64,000 nt of DNA, from positions 493,033-557,032 of the forward strand of contig JAKLMB010000028.1 of the NCBI GenBank assembly GCA_022813625.1, written 5' to 3'. This document shows, in pieces, positions 13,101 through 25,674 of this stretch. How positions within the stretch are numbered: position 1 is the first letter of the stretch; every line of letters starts with the position of its first letter. Source of the DNA: Aaosphaeria pasadenensis. Taxonomy: Eukaryota; Ascomycota; Dothideomycetes; Pleosporales. The position numbers and the translations under genes are program-made. The notes under the pieces are model-generated. The model made no database searches. It saw nothing but the letters and a program-made list of their open reading frames with translations, and was not told the origin of the DNA.

Positions 13101-14926
13101 TTGGATTTCTTGGACTTTTTCGATTTTTTGTGGCTGTCGTCTGGCTCCGGAATGTCATGGTCTACCACTTGCTTTTCGTTGACCTCTCTAGGGCCCCTGT
13201 GTGCAATTATACCTGCAAGGTCATACCATCGCTGGAGAAGTCCCACAATAGTGCTCTTGCCGGAGCCAGATGGTCCCACTATTGCCGTGACTTTGCCGGC
13301 TTCGAAGCGGATATTAAGATCTTCAAGGACGTGGACGTCAGGCCTACTCGGGTATGAAAAGGAGATGTTCTCAAGATGAATATCGTCTTCGGAAGATACG
13401 TCGGGTTCTTTGAGCCCCTTTGTATCTTGAACCGATGCATCGATAGTTATGAATATCTCAGCTGCTGCTGCTGATGCTTTAATAACAGCGATGATAGGAC
13501 TGGCTAATCTGCCAATGCTAAGAACAGCAAGCATGACAGAGAAAAGGACCCTGGAAAAAATTAGTCTCATTACACTCTGAGATAAGTGAAACATGTCCAG
13601 GAATGAGTTTGGCACGATGTCGTTCGTTGTTCGCTGGGAACTTTTCACTTACACAACGATCTGGCCGACATCATCAATATGGCCGCGTGTGTACTGTCTT
13701 ATGCCAAACCAGAAGGAAAGCCCGAAGATCCCATACGTGGCCATCATAGACGGTGCCATCATCAACCCCATGATTGGGCCTTTCTTCTGCTCAATCTGGA
13801 CCGACTTATCTAGGAGAGCAGCGTGCTTCTTAGCGAGCCTATCCTCGGCTCCAAATGCCGCGACAACTCGTATAGACGAAAACATCTCGTATGCCAGTGC
13901 AGATGCTTCCTCCTGTATTGTCTCGGCCTTTTTGTGAAGTTTCGTAAACGGAGGAATGATCGCACCGTAAACTATCAGTATGAATGGCAGGGACGCGCTA
14001 GCTACCAAGGTGAGAAGCCAGCTCTTGATGAACGACACAACATAGAGACCGATGACGAATGTTAGAGACTGGAAGAGCATGGCGAAGTGCTGCGAGATGG
14101 CAAGCTGAATAGTATTTGAGGATGTGGTGATTCGTGTAGAAATTTTGCCGGGAGATATCGTATCGATCGTACTGACTGGTTGCATGAACGTGGCTCGTAG
14201 ATAAGCCAATCTTAAAGCAGCTGATATGCGCAATCCGCTGATTCGAATCGTGAGCTATCATGGACATTAGTACCCAGGTATGCATGAGATGGGACGATGG
14301 CATGTATATACCATTGAGATGTACGATAAGGCAAACTTTGCAATGAAGATGTACACAAGGTATAGTCTGGTCCTGGAATGAGAAAAGCGGTCATGATATG
14401 TCTGTACTGGAATGTACGCACGAGTTCTTGTTCACTGATGCCTGAAACTGTTGCTTCGTAATTGTGGTGTTTTCTGCGAAGTAGCCAGTAAAGTCGCCGA
14501 CGAGCTCCCCTGTCAACTGTTAGACGGAAGTACTGGGTGAGTTTATGGTAGGTCAGACATGCCGAAAACAATGTTTAGAAGTGGGAATGCCATGCCTGCA
14601 CCGATGGATGTGATGCAGGACGTAATCATCAAGAACACATCGAATGATGTACCATAGCTGAGTACGCGCTGCGGGAAAGGTCAATGATCTGCCAACGAAG
14701 CCAGGAATTTCGATCCTACAAAATAGTTTCCAAGGCCAGAAGGGGCTTTGGGCGGTTTTTCGTCTTTTTCAGATATGGTACGCTGCTCTGTGCTTGACTT
14801 CACTGCAGGCCCATCGTCTGACCCAACAACTTCGGCCAACATTATGGTCTGCTCTGCAGCATCCGGTGATACTGCAGCAGTAGTGGCATTGACATTGGCT
14901 GCTGTGGCTTTATTCGACACTGCCAT
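10189..14926 (-). CDS. Full-size ABCB-type (P-glycoprotein-like) ABC transporter
   Basis: Thirteen exons on the minus strand: 14926-14720, 14668-14563, 14509-14422, 14372-14312, 14254-13653, 13550-12214, 12160-11982, 11936-11407, 11352-11237, 11188-11007, 10954-10917, 10866-10272 and 10215-10189. They give 1355 residues in TMD-NBD-TMD-NBD order. NBD1 has Walker A GPSGSGKST (about 446), Q-loop GLVQQEP, signature LSGGQRQR, Walker B AVLILDEATS and IVIAHRLS. NBD2 has GASGCGKST, LVSQEP, LSGGQKQR, LLLLDEATS and LAVAHRL. The protein ends YYQMCQAQALDR across a 27-nt last exon. The class exports hydrophobic compounds at the plasma membrane or vacuole; the substrate is unknown. NBD1 carries an insert of about 65 residues, rich in Lys and Ser, between Walker A and the Q-loop. 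Intron 2 has a GC donor. Confidence 0.96.
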
Positions 14927-17082
14927 TTGATATAAATCAATAGAAGAGGTGATTGAGAAATATGTATAATAGAAGATGAACGCGAGAAAGTGGTGACGAG
15001 TCTGCTTCTCATCACCAAGAAACAATTATCGAAAGGACAATGATGGAGGAAGTATCATGCATTCGCTACCTCAGATGAAAATAACAATGAGTGATGTTGT
15101 CCGTTTAGATAGGAAGCGCCTGGTAAGGCAAAGTGAGGATCGGTTGGAGTCTGACAATGATGAGTGTGTGATTCGCCTTTCTTATGTCCTAATGCCTGCC
15201 TGGCGGTTGATGATGAGCACTGCACCTCTCATAGGTTACCACAATGTCTGTTAGGCGAGCGCACCCCAGTCAAGGCGGAGAAAGGAAAACGCTAGAGCGC
15301 TGCCTGGCCATGGCTTTCATCCGGAACGATGAAGAAAGTGCGAGATCGCTGAGCTGGTAATTATGGAGCGTAGCAAACGTCTGCATTTGCCACGGGGGTT
15401 TTCTCCTGTGTAAATGAATCTCGCATTTCGGGTGCGGCGCGAGGCTAACCAGTTGGAGCGTGGAGTACGAGACAGACAAGCCGATAGAGATCTACATATG
15501 TACAGTTGAATCATGCTACAAATGATTATGGTCGTTGCAGGTACTGACCCGTTGCCAGCCAATATCTTACACAGTACGGGGTACAATTGAGGTGTTGAAT
15601 TGGTATTGTCTTTTGGAAAGCGTTTTGCCAAAAAAAAATAAAGGGGTAAAGAGCGTAGTTGCTCTGAAACCGTTATGATCATCAATTACATTGTTTGCTC
15701 AAATGTGTATCTACCTAGGTACCTAGGGTTGTAACCGTGTACAAGTACCCTGTACGGAGCAGGCAATACGAGGTACGAGGTACTGACGGTATCACTGTAT
15801 TGTATGTAGGTGATCTGCACTAGTTGCCCAAACTCGCAGGAACTCGACAAATCAGGGCTAGCGGTGTTGTAGAGTTAGGAGTCAGTTGTAATTGGCTGTA
15901 ACCACCCAGTAACAGAAAGGTACAAGTACGCACATGAGTTTAAACTGCGAGTTTTAGCGTGGTGGGGCAGTCCACTCCAACGGATCAAGCATAAATCAAC
16001 TGTAACTACTCGTAAGCACGCGTGACACGGTAATCATACTCGTAGGTACCTAGGTAGTTATGGTATTCAAAGGCAACAAGACCTCAGGGGGAAATGTTTC
16101 AATGTCTTCTTGACATCCTATCTACTTATTCGATTCTCATTCAGTCATACAACATTCCAGTTCTAATGAAAGATAATTGCCTGCATGGTACCTGCCGTGC
16201 CTGCCTACCTAGGTACTTGGGCGGTCGGATGGACGCCCATATGACAAAGCTTGGCCCGTGATTTGTCCCTATTGGGTGAATAGCCAACAGCTACGAAGCA
16301 ACAGATGGAATATGATTTTCTAAATTCATTCACGCATCGATGCCGTCATTTTGCAAGTAAGTTGGAAGTATAAGTACGGAATATCTAATTCTACAATCCG
16401 TCTACCCAGCTCATGGTGGAGGGATCAAACCCAATTCACAAGGTTAATTCTTGTGTGAGTCGGCCCTCTCGCCGCATGCCATGTGCTATGCTACCTCGTA
16501 GAAAGGCATGTTCACAGAGCCACTTCGTCATATGGACTGTTCGTCATCCTCGCACTTCAATGACGAGTCAACCGAGCCAGCGAAGAAACCAAGAATCAAT
16601 GTGAATAAGCCGCTCGTGGAATGGTGTGGCGGTGCACCAGTCACCACGCAAGCTGCCACTCAGCCACAAACGTTGTATGTTCCTACTCACTCAGGTACAC
16701 ACAGTAGAGGTATGTATGAGCAGCTTCGAGCTTTATCCATGCATGAACGGGTCTATATCTCTCTCTACACCTGCTTGGAGTCATCTAAAGGTTACGATCA
16801 GCTACCTACCTCCGTCTAGTGATTTGCTGACACCGTCGGCATCAGCTCTGCCCGAGTGCTCATTTAAAGACGCGTGTGATCCCCTCGAGAGTAGCTGAAC
16901 CTTGAACCAACCACCCGCCCCTCCCCCACCTTTCCGCGCGCGCTTCAATCTACGGAACACTGTGAGCGAAGACGTCAACCACGCCGCACAATACATACGT
17001 CCTTCTCCTTACCTCTCCCTCTTCCTTATTCTTACGCTTGCGAATACTCTCTTGGATAATTTCGAGCAAATTCTGACCCATA
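14927..17082. other. Intergenic region with TACCTAGGTA islands
   Basis: Divergent promoters of the ABC transporter and glycine-zipper genes. Copies of ACCTAGGTACCTAGG occur near 15713, 16045 and 16204, with TACGAGGTACGAGGTAC near 15770. Short open frames at 16413-16898 show no recognisable protein. A polypyrimidine run (16910-17030) precedes the next start codon. Confidence 0.6.
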
Positions 17083-18033
17083 ATGTCCAACAACGACTAC
17101 TACGGAGGTGGCCAAGGTGGAGGCTATAATCAGCCTCCACAGCAAGGCTACGATGGAGGTTACAATCAATACCCACCACAGCACTCGCAGCAGCCTCAGT
17201 ACGGCCAACAATACGGCCAAGATTCTTATGGAAACCAGGGCCATAGCCCTTTACCCCAACATGTGAGCTGCCTGTTAGCGACACTATACACTTGGGCAAG
17301 TATTGACCTACGTACAAGCAGGATCCTTACGGAGCTCCTACGAACCACTCATACCAGAGCCCTCCTCCACAACAGCAGTCCTATGGCGCAGCCCCACCAA
17401 ACAACTTCGATCAGGGCTACAACCAAGGATACGGTGACCAAAATCGTGGACATTCCCCTTACCCCCCCTCAAACCAAGGTTATGGCGCACCGCCTCAGTC
17501 AGGCTATGACAATCAGGGGCACCAGCAGAACCCGCAGCATGGCCAGTACGATCAGCCTGGCGCACCTGGAGGCCCTGGAGGACCTGCTGACGGCGAGAGA
17601 GGTCTCGGATCTACCTTGATCGGAGGAGCTGCTGGAGCGTTTGCGGGCAACAAACTCGGTGGAGGTGCACTGGGTACCATCGGAGGCCTCGTGGCAGGTG
17701 CCATTGGCGCCAACGTGCTGTCCGACAAACACGACAAGTAAGTGGGGATACGAACTTCACTTCGATCATCTATACTAATGGCGTGGTAATAGAAAGAAAG
17801 AGAAGAAAAAACACAAGCACAAGCATAGCAGCAGCCATGGTAGCTCTCATCATGGAAGTTCTCACCATAGCTCTTCTCATCATGGCTCTTCTTACGCTGG
17901 TTCTGCAGCTGGATTGGGGGGACTCTACGCTGGAAGCCATCACGGCAGTCACGGCAGCGGACACAAGAAAAAGCACCACAGGTCACGCAGTCGGGGCAAG
18001 AGTAGCTCGTCGAGCAGCAGCGATTCTGACTAA
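17083..18033 (+). CDS. Glycine-zipper 2TM-type protein with Gln/Tyr/Gly-rich N-terminus and Lys/His/Ser tail
   Basis: Three exons, 17083-17262, 17322-17737 and 17793-18033, give 278 residues. Residues 1-150 are low-complexity repeats of GYN, QQPQYG, QGHSPYPP and the like. Residues about 152-195 form a glycine-zipper hairpin (GSTLIGGAAGAFAGNKLGGG, then GTIGGLVAGAIGANVL), as in the 17-kDa antigen/2TM glycine-zipper family. The last 80 residues are basic and polar (KKEKKKHKHKHSSSHG, ending RGKSSSSSSSDSD). Similar three-part proteins occur widely in filamentous ascomycetes without an assigned function. Membrane association through the zipper is an inference. Confidence 0.88.
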
Positions 18034-19530
18034 ACGCTCATCATTGCGGATACTCTGGGCTAGGCGCTTTGAACATTTTCTTTCTCTTCTAGATATGACC
18101 GATCCTAGGTTTTACGAGACAACTTTCCTATAGCAGCATGCACCTTCATGATATCAACTGCGTACGTCTTTTAACTTCCTATTCCTGCAGTTCATGCAAG
18201 CTCCTTTGCCTGATTCGTCATTGATTCTCGTTGCCATTGTCGTAAGGGTTCTCGTAGTAGGCGCGCAAATAAGCTAGATGTGAATGCGCAACAGACGGAA
18301 CGCGCAGCACCCTAGCGCGGCTCTATACATGCCACTTATGCTTTCTTGAAATTCCTCAGAGCTTGATGATATCTTCCGAGGGGTTGATTGAATATTCGCG
18401 TAACAGGCGTTCGACAGGCGTTCGACCTGATCCTGTTGCCAGTTTCTTTTGATGACACCAGTTCAAACAATTCTTGTCAGTTTGCTATGGAACTTCTCAA
18501 GAGAAAAGCTAGAAGGAAGAGTGAAGGTCATTTGCGTGCAAATAGCAGACGAGCAAACTGTCTCAAGTAACGGATACTAGATCTTGCGGCCGACGACCAA
18601 ATACACTCCAGCAAGTTCCTACATGCGGAAAAAAGCTAGGAGATGTGCAAGCTGCATACTCTGTTCTATCCCAGGCCTTCTGTCATAGGGCATGCAGTAG
18701 AGTGTCCCGAATCACAGTGACGCTGTTCTTATGTTTGCCATCACTGACTACCTTGCAGAAAGTGTGATGATCGGCGTCTGAAGAAGAACTCCATTTCATC
18801 GAAGACGACATGAAAGATGCCTATAATGATCCGGGAGCGTGCTTTTAGCTTTGTAGATACGTATTTGGCACCACTGTGCATATTCGAATTTACCCTGCAA
18901 TAGAGAGGTGGGAGGAACTCATGAGGTACCTCGTATGTCTCAGAACACAAAAAGATCCAAGATCAATCACGAAGAGGGACGCAAAGTACTTGTATGTCGG
19001 CCGTGGGAGATGAGCCATAGGCGCGAACGATGGGTGATCTACTACGAAGGCATTGTCCTACTAACAAACGACGGTACCTCGTATTGTAAAATCATATTCT
19101 TTTGAGATGAACTTTGTTCGAATACTATGTATTGGGCGCATTTCCACGAAAAAATGCGTTGTCGTGTGCGACAAGTGTGCCAATCGCCTCGCACGTGATA
19201 TTGTTTTTCAACGGCGGTTACCTAAGCCAGAAACGCACTAGGCGCTCTAGGGCAGACACACATAGCGAAAGCGTTGCATCGATTGATGAGACCTCTCGTC
19301 GTTTCTACTCGACTACACTCCGTACAACGACCGACTCGCGCGCGCCGAATATCCTCTGTTCACTCCAAATACGATCGAACTCGAAATTTCGTCCTTCTTT
19401 CTGGACTACTCCCTGGTCATACTATTTCGCCACTTTAGTCGCAAGTCCCGCTTTCATCACCGTCCCAAAACTTCTTTGGCTTCGAACTGCTCGCTCTCCA
19501 TTGCTTGAGAATCACTTCACTGTTCCAGCC
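18034..19530. other. Spacer upstream of the GYF gene
   Basis: 1.5 kb between two genes in the same orientation. Short open frames lack any recognisable protein. No tRNA-like or repeat structure was seen apart from scattered GGTACCTCGTA words near 18925 and 19073. Confidence 0.5.
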
Positions 19531-22500
19531 ATGGCCCCTACCTTTGCTTCAGCAGCAGCCGGCAGCGGCAATTCCAACTCATCACGGGCAGAGGCGACCG
19601 GCGACTGGTAAGTACACGCTCATCGCTGCATCCAATTTCTCATTCATCGCAACTCACAAACTATCATCTGTCTTGCCGCAATATCGCGGGGCATGCCTAT
19701 TTTGCCAGTGATTTCAGGCCATTGCTCCTTTTCCCATAGATGCCACAGATTTCTGACTTTCCTCGCTTGCTTTCATCACCGCACCCTTCCCCTCATTTGT
19801 GGCATCCAATAACCTATATCTCAATAGGGCACGACGCGCAAACGGTGCCACGCAAACTTTTCGTCGTCCGTCACATGCACCCTCCCTTTCCGGCTCAACC
19901 CAACCAAACCCTCGAGACGTCAGCGGCGCGACGCCCAACCCTTCGACAAACCCTGGAGTCTATGTTCCACCACATGCTCAGTCTGGTCGAAATGGAAGCT
20001 CCATCGAGGGGCGGTATTCAAGAGATCAACTTCTACACCTCTACCATAAACAGCTCGACTCGGAAAGTATCAAGGAGGGCTTGTCTGAGCTTTTTGTTGG
20101 AGCATGGGAACCTCACATTTCGAATGGCACCTCGACCGCTACCTGGGGTCGGCGAGATGAAGGTACCCAGGGCCAGAGTGGGGTGGATATATGCTGGGAC
20201 CGCGAGGGGAACGTACTTCCTCTCAGCTTGACCGAGTTGAGTGAGGAAGAGAGGGAGGTATGTAGTCGGCCCAGAGTTCATCGTGTTGTTTGTCTACAGA
20301 TGACTGACCTTTTTTCTCCAGAGCTTTACCACTTCAGTCAATTCGCCGTTGAAGCCACCAGTCCAGAATGCCAACAAAGAAGGCACACCAAAAGACGGCC
20401 TCTCCCTTCGTAAGACCTCGATATCTCAAGGCGGTGGTACGCCATATGGCTTATCCTCGCCCACCACCACGCGGCCGGGTACCCGTCGCCGTGACACGAG
20501 CGATGCATATCCGTTCCCTTCCAATAACTTGTCATCGCCCGCTACATCTAGATTTTCTCGAGAGGATGCAAGTGCTGTGGCGCCACCGCCCGCTCTAGTA
20601 CGTCGGAGGACAGATTTCAAGGATCAGGTTCCTGGTGGGCCGTCCGAGGAACAAGAGAAGGATAAGGGTACGGCTGAAAACGCTGGACCTTTCGGTTCCC
20701 TGAAGCGTACGACAACTGCTCCCTTTGGTTCCAATGGAGGAACAAACCCTCCTTCGCCGTGGTCCGCGACTCCTTCAGGAGGCTTTAGTGCATTCGGCAA
20801 CTTTGCCATCCCACAATCTGACAAGAAGACTGGTTTTGGCAGTGTTCGTGGCGAAAGCCGCTTCAAAGGTCTTATGGGCAAAGGTAGCACTGAGGACTTC
20901 GACAAAAGTTCAAAGGAGAAAGCGTCACTGGGCAATTTGGGCAAGGTAGCCGAGACCGAATCTTCCAAAACCGGGTCGTGGATGGAAGCCCGTTCTAATC
21001 GACCTACAAGTAATGATACGGATCCGTTTCCTGACCAGGACCAGCCTTCCGGGAGTGCCATTCTTGGGGGCGGCCAGGATGCTAGCCCCCCTCGTCAAAA
21101 TGTTTCCAACACCTTCTCCACTCCCCTCAAACATTCCCAGCGCGATGATGGGTTCTCGGCATTTGGCATGACGGCTGATAACACTGGATTGCGTGATATT
21201 TTCCACGGGAGGGATAATTTTCAACAAGGACCACCCCATCGTACTGGCGAAGAACCAATGAGTCCCACAGATACGAATCCATACCAGAGCCCAGATCATG
21301 CCCGCGGGGATCATGGCGATGGCGACTCTGAGTTGTCTGACGCGCCAAACACTCACTACCCTGGAATGGGCGTATTCCCTATTGACACATCGGTCGGTTC
21401 CGGAATCCAATCTACAGGTTTTGGTGGTTTGGGGGGATTAGGACGTGCCCCTCAACCATTCGAAGTAGCTGCAAGTGACCGGAGTCAAACCTCAAGCGTG
21501 GGGCCCTCACGTGGATTTCCAGCACTCCCCGGCCTGGGGGGTCTTCCTGGACTAGGTGGCGCGTCGACGTGGTCGTCCGCTCCGCAGCAGCAAACCATTG
21601 GCACTCCGGTACGAGAACGACCATTCGGTGGAGGGTTTGACAACGCCTTTGGCTCTGTAGGCGGTGAGATGCATTCCCCTAGCTTGGCGGGTCTGGGAAG
21701 CAGTTCACTCTTCGGCGGTGGACCCGCAATGGGAGGCACTGGAACATTAGGACGTAGTAGGTTGGGTTCCTTGTTTCCTCCTGCCATGCAAGAGCAGATG
21801 CGTGAGCGACAATCCATTGATATGGGCTCAAACCCGGGCGAAACGCAGCAACGAACTGGAACATTCGGAAGGAATGCGTTTGGAGCTCAAGCACCAGGCA
21901 GTAACATACCGGCCCGAGATACCGATAGTCCGCTTCGTCGGGGATTGTTCGATGTATTCGGACCGCCTCCTAGTGCAGGTGATGATGCTCGCCGAGACAC
22001 ACCCGAGCCCATCGGATCTTCATTTGGACATGGAGTTGCTGCTTCGTCGACTGGACAAGCCGATAACAGTCAAGGGAGGACCTCGTCCACGCAACCGACG
22101 AATGTTAGCAGCCCAGCTTCGAGCCAGCCCCCTGCCCCTCAGCAACGAACGATGGTGATGCCAGACCGCATGCGATGGATCTATCGTGATCCTCTAGGGC
22201 AGACGCAAGGCCCCTTTTCCGGCCTTGAGATGCATGATTGGTACAAGGCTGGCTTTTTCTCCCCAGAGTTGCTCGTTAAAAAACAGGAGGATCCAGAGTA
22301 TGAGCCTCTCGCTCAACTCATACGACGAATTGGTAACTCCCGTGAGCCCTTCCTGGTTCCACAAATTGGTATCCCTCATGGCCCACCTACAACGCAAACA
22401 GGAAACGCCTGGGCTGGCGTCCCTGGCCCTACCACTGCCGCTCAGCCACCATTCGCAAATAGCTTCCCAAGTTTTGGCACGACTCTAACAGCCGAGCAAC

Positions 22501-24611
22501 AGAATGCCCTCGAGCGTAGGAAGCAAGAGGAGCAATATCTCATGGCTCGTCAGAAGGAACATCTTGCTGCACAGCAGCAAGCTCTTGCGAAGCAGGCTAC
22601 TATCGGTCTGGGCAATCATGGCATTCTTCCGCATCAGCTCCACCATCATTCCAGTGCACACAGCCTTCATAGCCAGCCCAGTTATGGCAGCATCACTTCT
22701 CCAGGAGGTTATCAACCATCTCCTACTCAAGGTCCTTTGACAGGTGGAGCAGCATCTGTTCCAGGTCTGTTCGATAATGCATTTCGATCTGGACCAGTGC
22801 CAGGACTTGGACCAATCGGACCAGGCTCAGACTTACTTGGGAATATCAGAGAAGAAGACTTACCTACTGTTATGGACCGTCTAAACCTTGGTCGCTCCGG
22901 TCAATCTTCGTTCGGGGCCACTAATGTACCCTTCGGATCGCAGCAGGCTGACTCAAACACACATGCCCAGCAAGTCGTTGCTATGCTAAACGATCGAGCG
23001 AGATTGCAACGCGAGCAAGCTGAACACGATGCAGGCCAACAGAACTCACAGAGCGAGCAACAGGCTGCCCAGGCATCGGCGGAGCGTTTGCAACAATTCC
23101 AAGACCTTCGCGTTCAAACAGACCTGGGATCGACCTCTTTGACCCATCAGGAAGAGACCACGACCGAGAAGAGCCCAATCCATGAGCACCAGGAATCTGG
23201 ATTAGATCACCAAGGAACATTCGCAGAGGTCCCCTCGCAAGCATCCGCCTTGCCCAAGGGTGATACTGCCCAGAAACACGAACCTCTTTCGTTGACCGAA
23301 CAAGTCCAAAAGGCAGCATCCGCAAAACAGTCACCTGCACCCCAATCGCCGTGGGCAAAGGTAGATACCAGCATCCACCCCTTCCCTCCCCCGCCTTCGC
23401 AATCTCCGCTGCCTGCTCCAGCTGCTCAGCGTAAGCCGATCGTCGCGGATAGCCTTCATCCTGAGCCGAGATCGCGCTCTGAAACGCCATCCGCCGATAC
23501 ACCAAACGCTTCTCTTGCACCATGGGCCAAGGAGCCCACTGAAGCTTCCAAAGGTCCATCACTCAAAGAGATTCAGGAGGCAGAGGCTCGCAAAGCTGCC
23601 GAAAGGGAGGCCATCGCTGCTGCTGCTCGTCGCGAGGCAATGGAGAGGGAGTTGCTTGCTCAAGCCCAGTCGCCAGCGGCACAGCCCGGCCTTCCATCAA
23701 CTTCCAATTGGGCGAGCAGCGCTTCACCCATCACTCCTGGAGCAAGTGGTCAATCTGCCTGGAGTAAGCCAACAGTAGGCAAGGCGAACATCCAATCCAA
23801 CACAGGCACAAAGAAAACCTTGCAACAAATCCAGAAAGAAGAGGAGGCACGTAAGCAGCGCCAGGTAGCCAGTGCAGTCGCAAGTGCCGCGGCATTTGGT
23901 GTCGCGACCCAACCTCTTGCTTCTGGGAAGCGCTACGCTGACCTTGCAAGTAAACAAGCATTAACGCCTCCTATCACTGGCGGTGGAGCCTGGACTACAG
24001 TGGGAGCTAGCGGAAAGGTTAAAACCCCTGCCGGAACTCCCGCACTGGCCCCTCCAGCTCTACGCTCTGCTAGCAGTGGCGTAGTTCCAGTCGTCGCGAA
24101 GAAGCCTACTGTTACTCGCACTGCTACAACGAGTGGCCAGCTAGCCAAGGCGAATGCGGAGGACGAGTTCCGCAAATGGGCTGTTGGCGAACTTCGCCCA
24201 GATCTGAACAAGAGCATCAATGGTAAGTGTCTTTGTTTTGCAGTCATCTGCGGTTTTAATCAATAGCTGACTTGCATAGCTGATGAGTTCGTCGCTTCTT
24301 TGTTGAGCTTCCCGCCTGATATCGAACTCTTGACTGAATCTGTGCATTCGGCTTCCAACACTCTTGATTCCCGCCACTTTGCTGAAGAATTTCTTCGCCG
24401 TCGCAAGCTAGCTGACAAGGGCATTTTCGACAACTCAGGCACTGCAAGCCCCGCTGAAATCAAAGCAGGAGGTGGGGGTTGGAGCGAGGTTGCGAAGAAA
24501 GGCGGACCGAGCGTGCAGCAGCAGCTGATGCAACAACAGCAACCACAGAGCGTACTTGATACCGGGAATTTCAAGGTTGTCGCAGCCAAAAAGAAGAATG
24601 GAAAACGCTAG
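19531..24611 (+). CDS. GYF-domain protein (Smy2/Syh1, GIGYF-like)
   Basis: Four exons, 19531-19607, 19828-20257, 20322-24222 and 24280-24611, give 1579 residues. The start MAPTFASAAAG and the N-terminal stretch YSRDQLLHLYHKQ...LSELFVGAWEP are typical of fungal members. The GYF domain lies at about 785-840 (MRWIYRDPLGQTQGPFSGLE, then MHDWYKAGFFSPELLVKK); it binds proline-rich peptides. Most of the rest is Gly/Pro/Gln/Ser-rich and probably disordered, with charged helical runs (LKEIQEAEARKAAEREAIAA, IQKEEEARKQRQ) in the C-terminal third. The conserved end reads DEFVASLLSFPPDIELLTES and finishes FKVVAAKKKNGKR. Yeast relatives associate with translation repression, mRNA decay and ER-Golgi factors; the exact role here is unproven. 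The first intron is unusually long (220 nt). Confidence 0.94.
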
Positions 24612-24954
24612 GCATCTAGGCGACTACGGTGTAAGGACGGATATTTTCAAAGTGCCTTTGGTTCTGGGCTGCGGATTGTATGGCCTTTGATACAATGGGC
24701 TTAATGCACGTGCTTGCTGAGCATGATCATTTCAAGGATCAGGACAAAAGAAGTCTGCGTTCACTCTGTAACTACTATAAGGGCTAATGCCACACCGTTG
24801 ACCTCCAAACAACCTATGCCTTTTGGCGCAAGACGCCTAAGGGTGGAAAGCAACAGTTTAGGTATCATTCATAAAAAAACATGTATACATGAACATCTGA
24901 CAGTCTCACTGAACTGTGACTCCTAATACGCCAAAGACCCACCCAAAGCATAAT
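24612..24954. other. Convergent 3' spacer between the GYF gene and SPC24
   Basis: 343 bp tail-to-tail gap. It holds the 3' ends of both genes; nothing else is seen. Confidence 0.5.
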
Positions 24955-25674
24955 CTACATGGTCCGCCAGAAGTAATTTGTGTAGAAATTTCGCGAAAAT
25001 TTGGGATCGATCGTTACGACGTGAACATCGCCCTTAGCCGTGTTCCGAATGACGGCTTTGTTGTAGATGCCCGAAGTAGGATCAGCCTCTACGTCGATTC
25101 CAAGAGAGCGGTACACCTTGAGCTTCAACCTACGCACAATTGATCAGTCGTGGATACGTGCCTGGGAAAGATACGGTTGATACATACACAGTAGCGTCCT
25201 CGTTGGCAGGCTTTTCTCTCTCGCCTCCTTCGATTCCCTCCTCCTCCAGATCACCTAGAATACCACCTAGTCGTGCCAATTCGCTCTGGAGGCGTTCGCC
25301 CTCGATCTCCAGATCGCTGGCCTGCTTCGCAATCTTGAACTTTTCTGTATCTAAACGAAGGATCTCGCTCGCATGTGTGGTGGGATTGTGTTGGGATAGC
25401 GTGTGGTTGTGTTGCGACGAAAGTGTTTGGTGCGTGCGGTTAAGTTTGGTGAGGGTAGATTGCAGTGATGAGAGGTGCTGGTGCCGGAACTGCGACAGTG
25501 TGGAAAGGGAGTCAGATATCCGTAACAGACAGTCACGGTCTTTATCGTATTTGAAGTTCTTCGTGCATTGTGAGATGAGCTTGTATATGTTAGCACAACC
25601 ACCGAAAGACCGATAAACATTGCGCCGTTCATGAGCTTGTCTCTTACCGCAGCGGGGTCCTCGTCGAGTAGCAT
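24955..25674 (-). CDS. SPC24: Kinetochore protein Spc24 (Ndc80 complex subunit)
   Basis: Three exons on the minus strand, 25674-25648, 25579-25188 and 25129-24955, give 197 residues. The tiny first exon encodes MLLDEDPAA, a near-invariant start of filamentous-fungal Spc24. The middle exon is a heptad-rich coiled coil (SEILRLDTEKFKIAKQAS, then DLEIEGERLQSELARL). The last exon encodes the globular C-terminal domain LKLKVYRSLGIDVEADP...GDVHVVTIDPKFSRNFY, ending WRTM. Spc24 pairs with Spc25 and anchors the Ndc80 complex to the inner kinetochore at mitosis. The gene is divergent from FIS1, with 565 bp between the start codons. No long single-frame reading covers the first two exons, so a single-exon ORF search would miss the protein. 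Confidence 0.95.

Noticed and set aside
13014..13379. Asp/Leu/Phe-rich frame opposite the ABC transporter
   Set aside because: Antisense of the Lys/Ser insert in NBD1.
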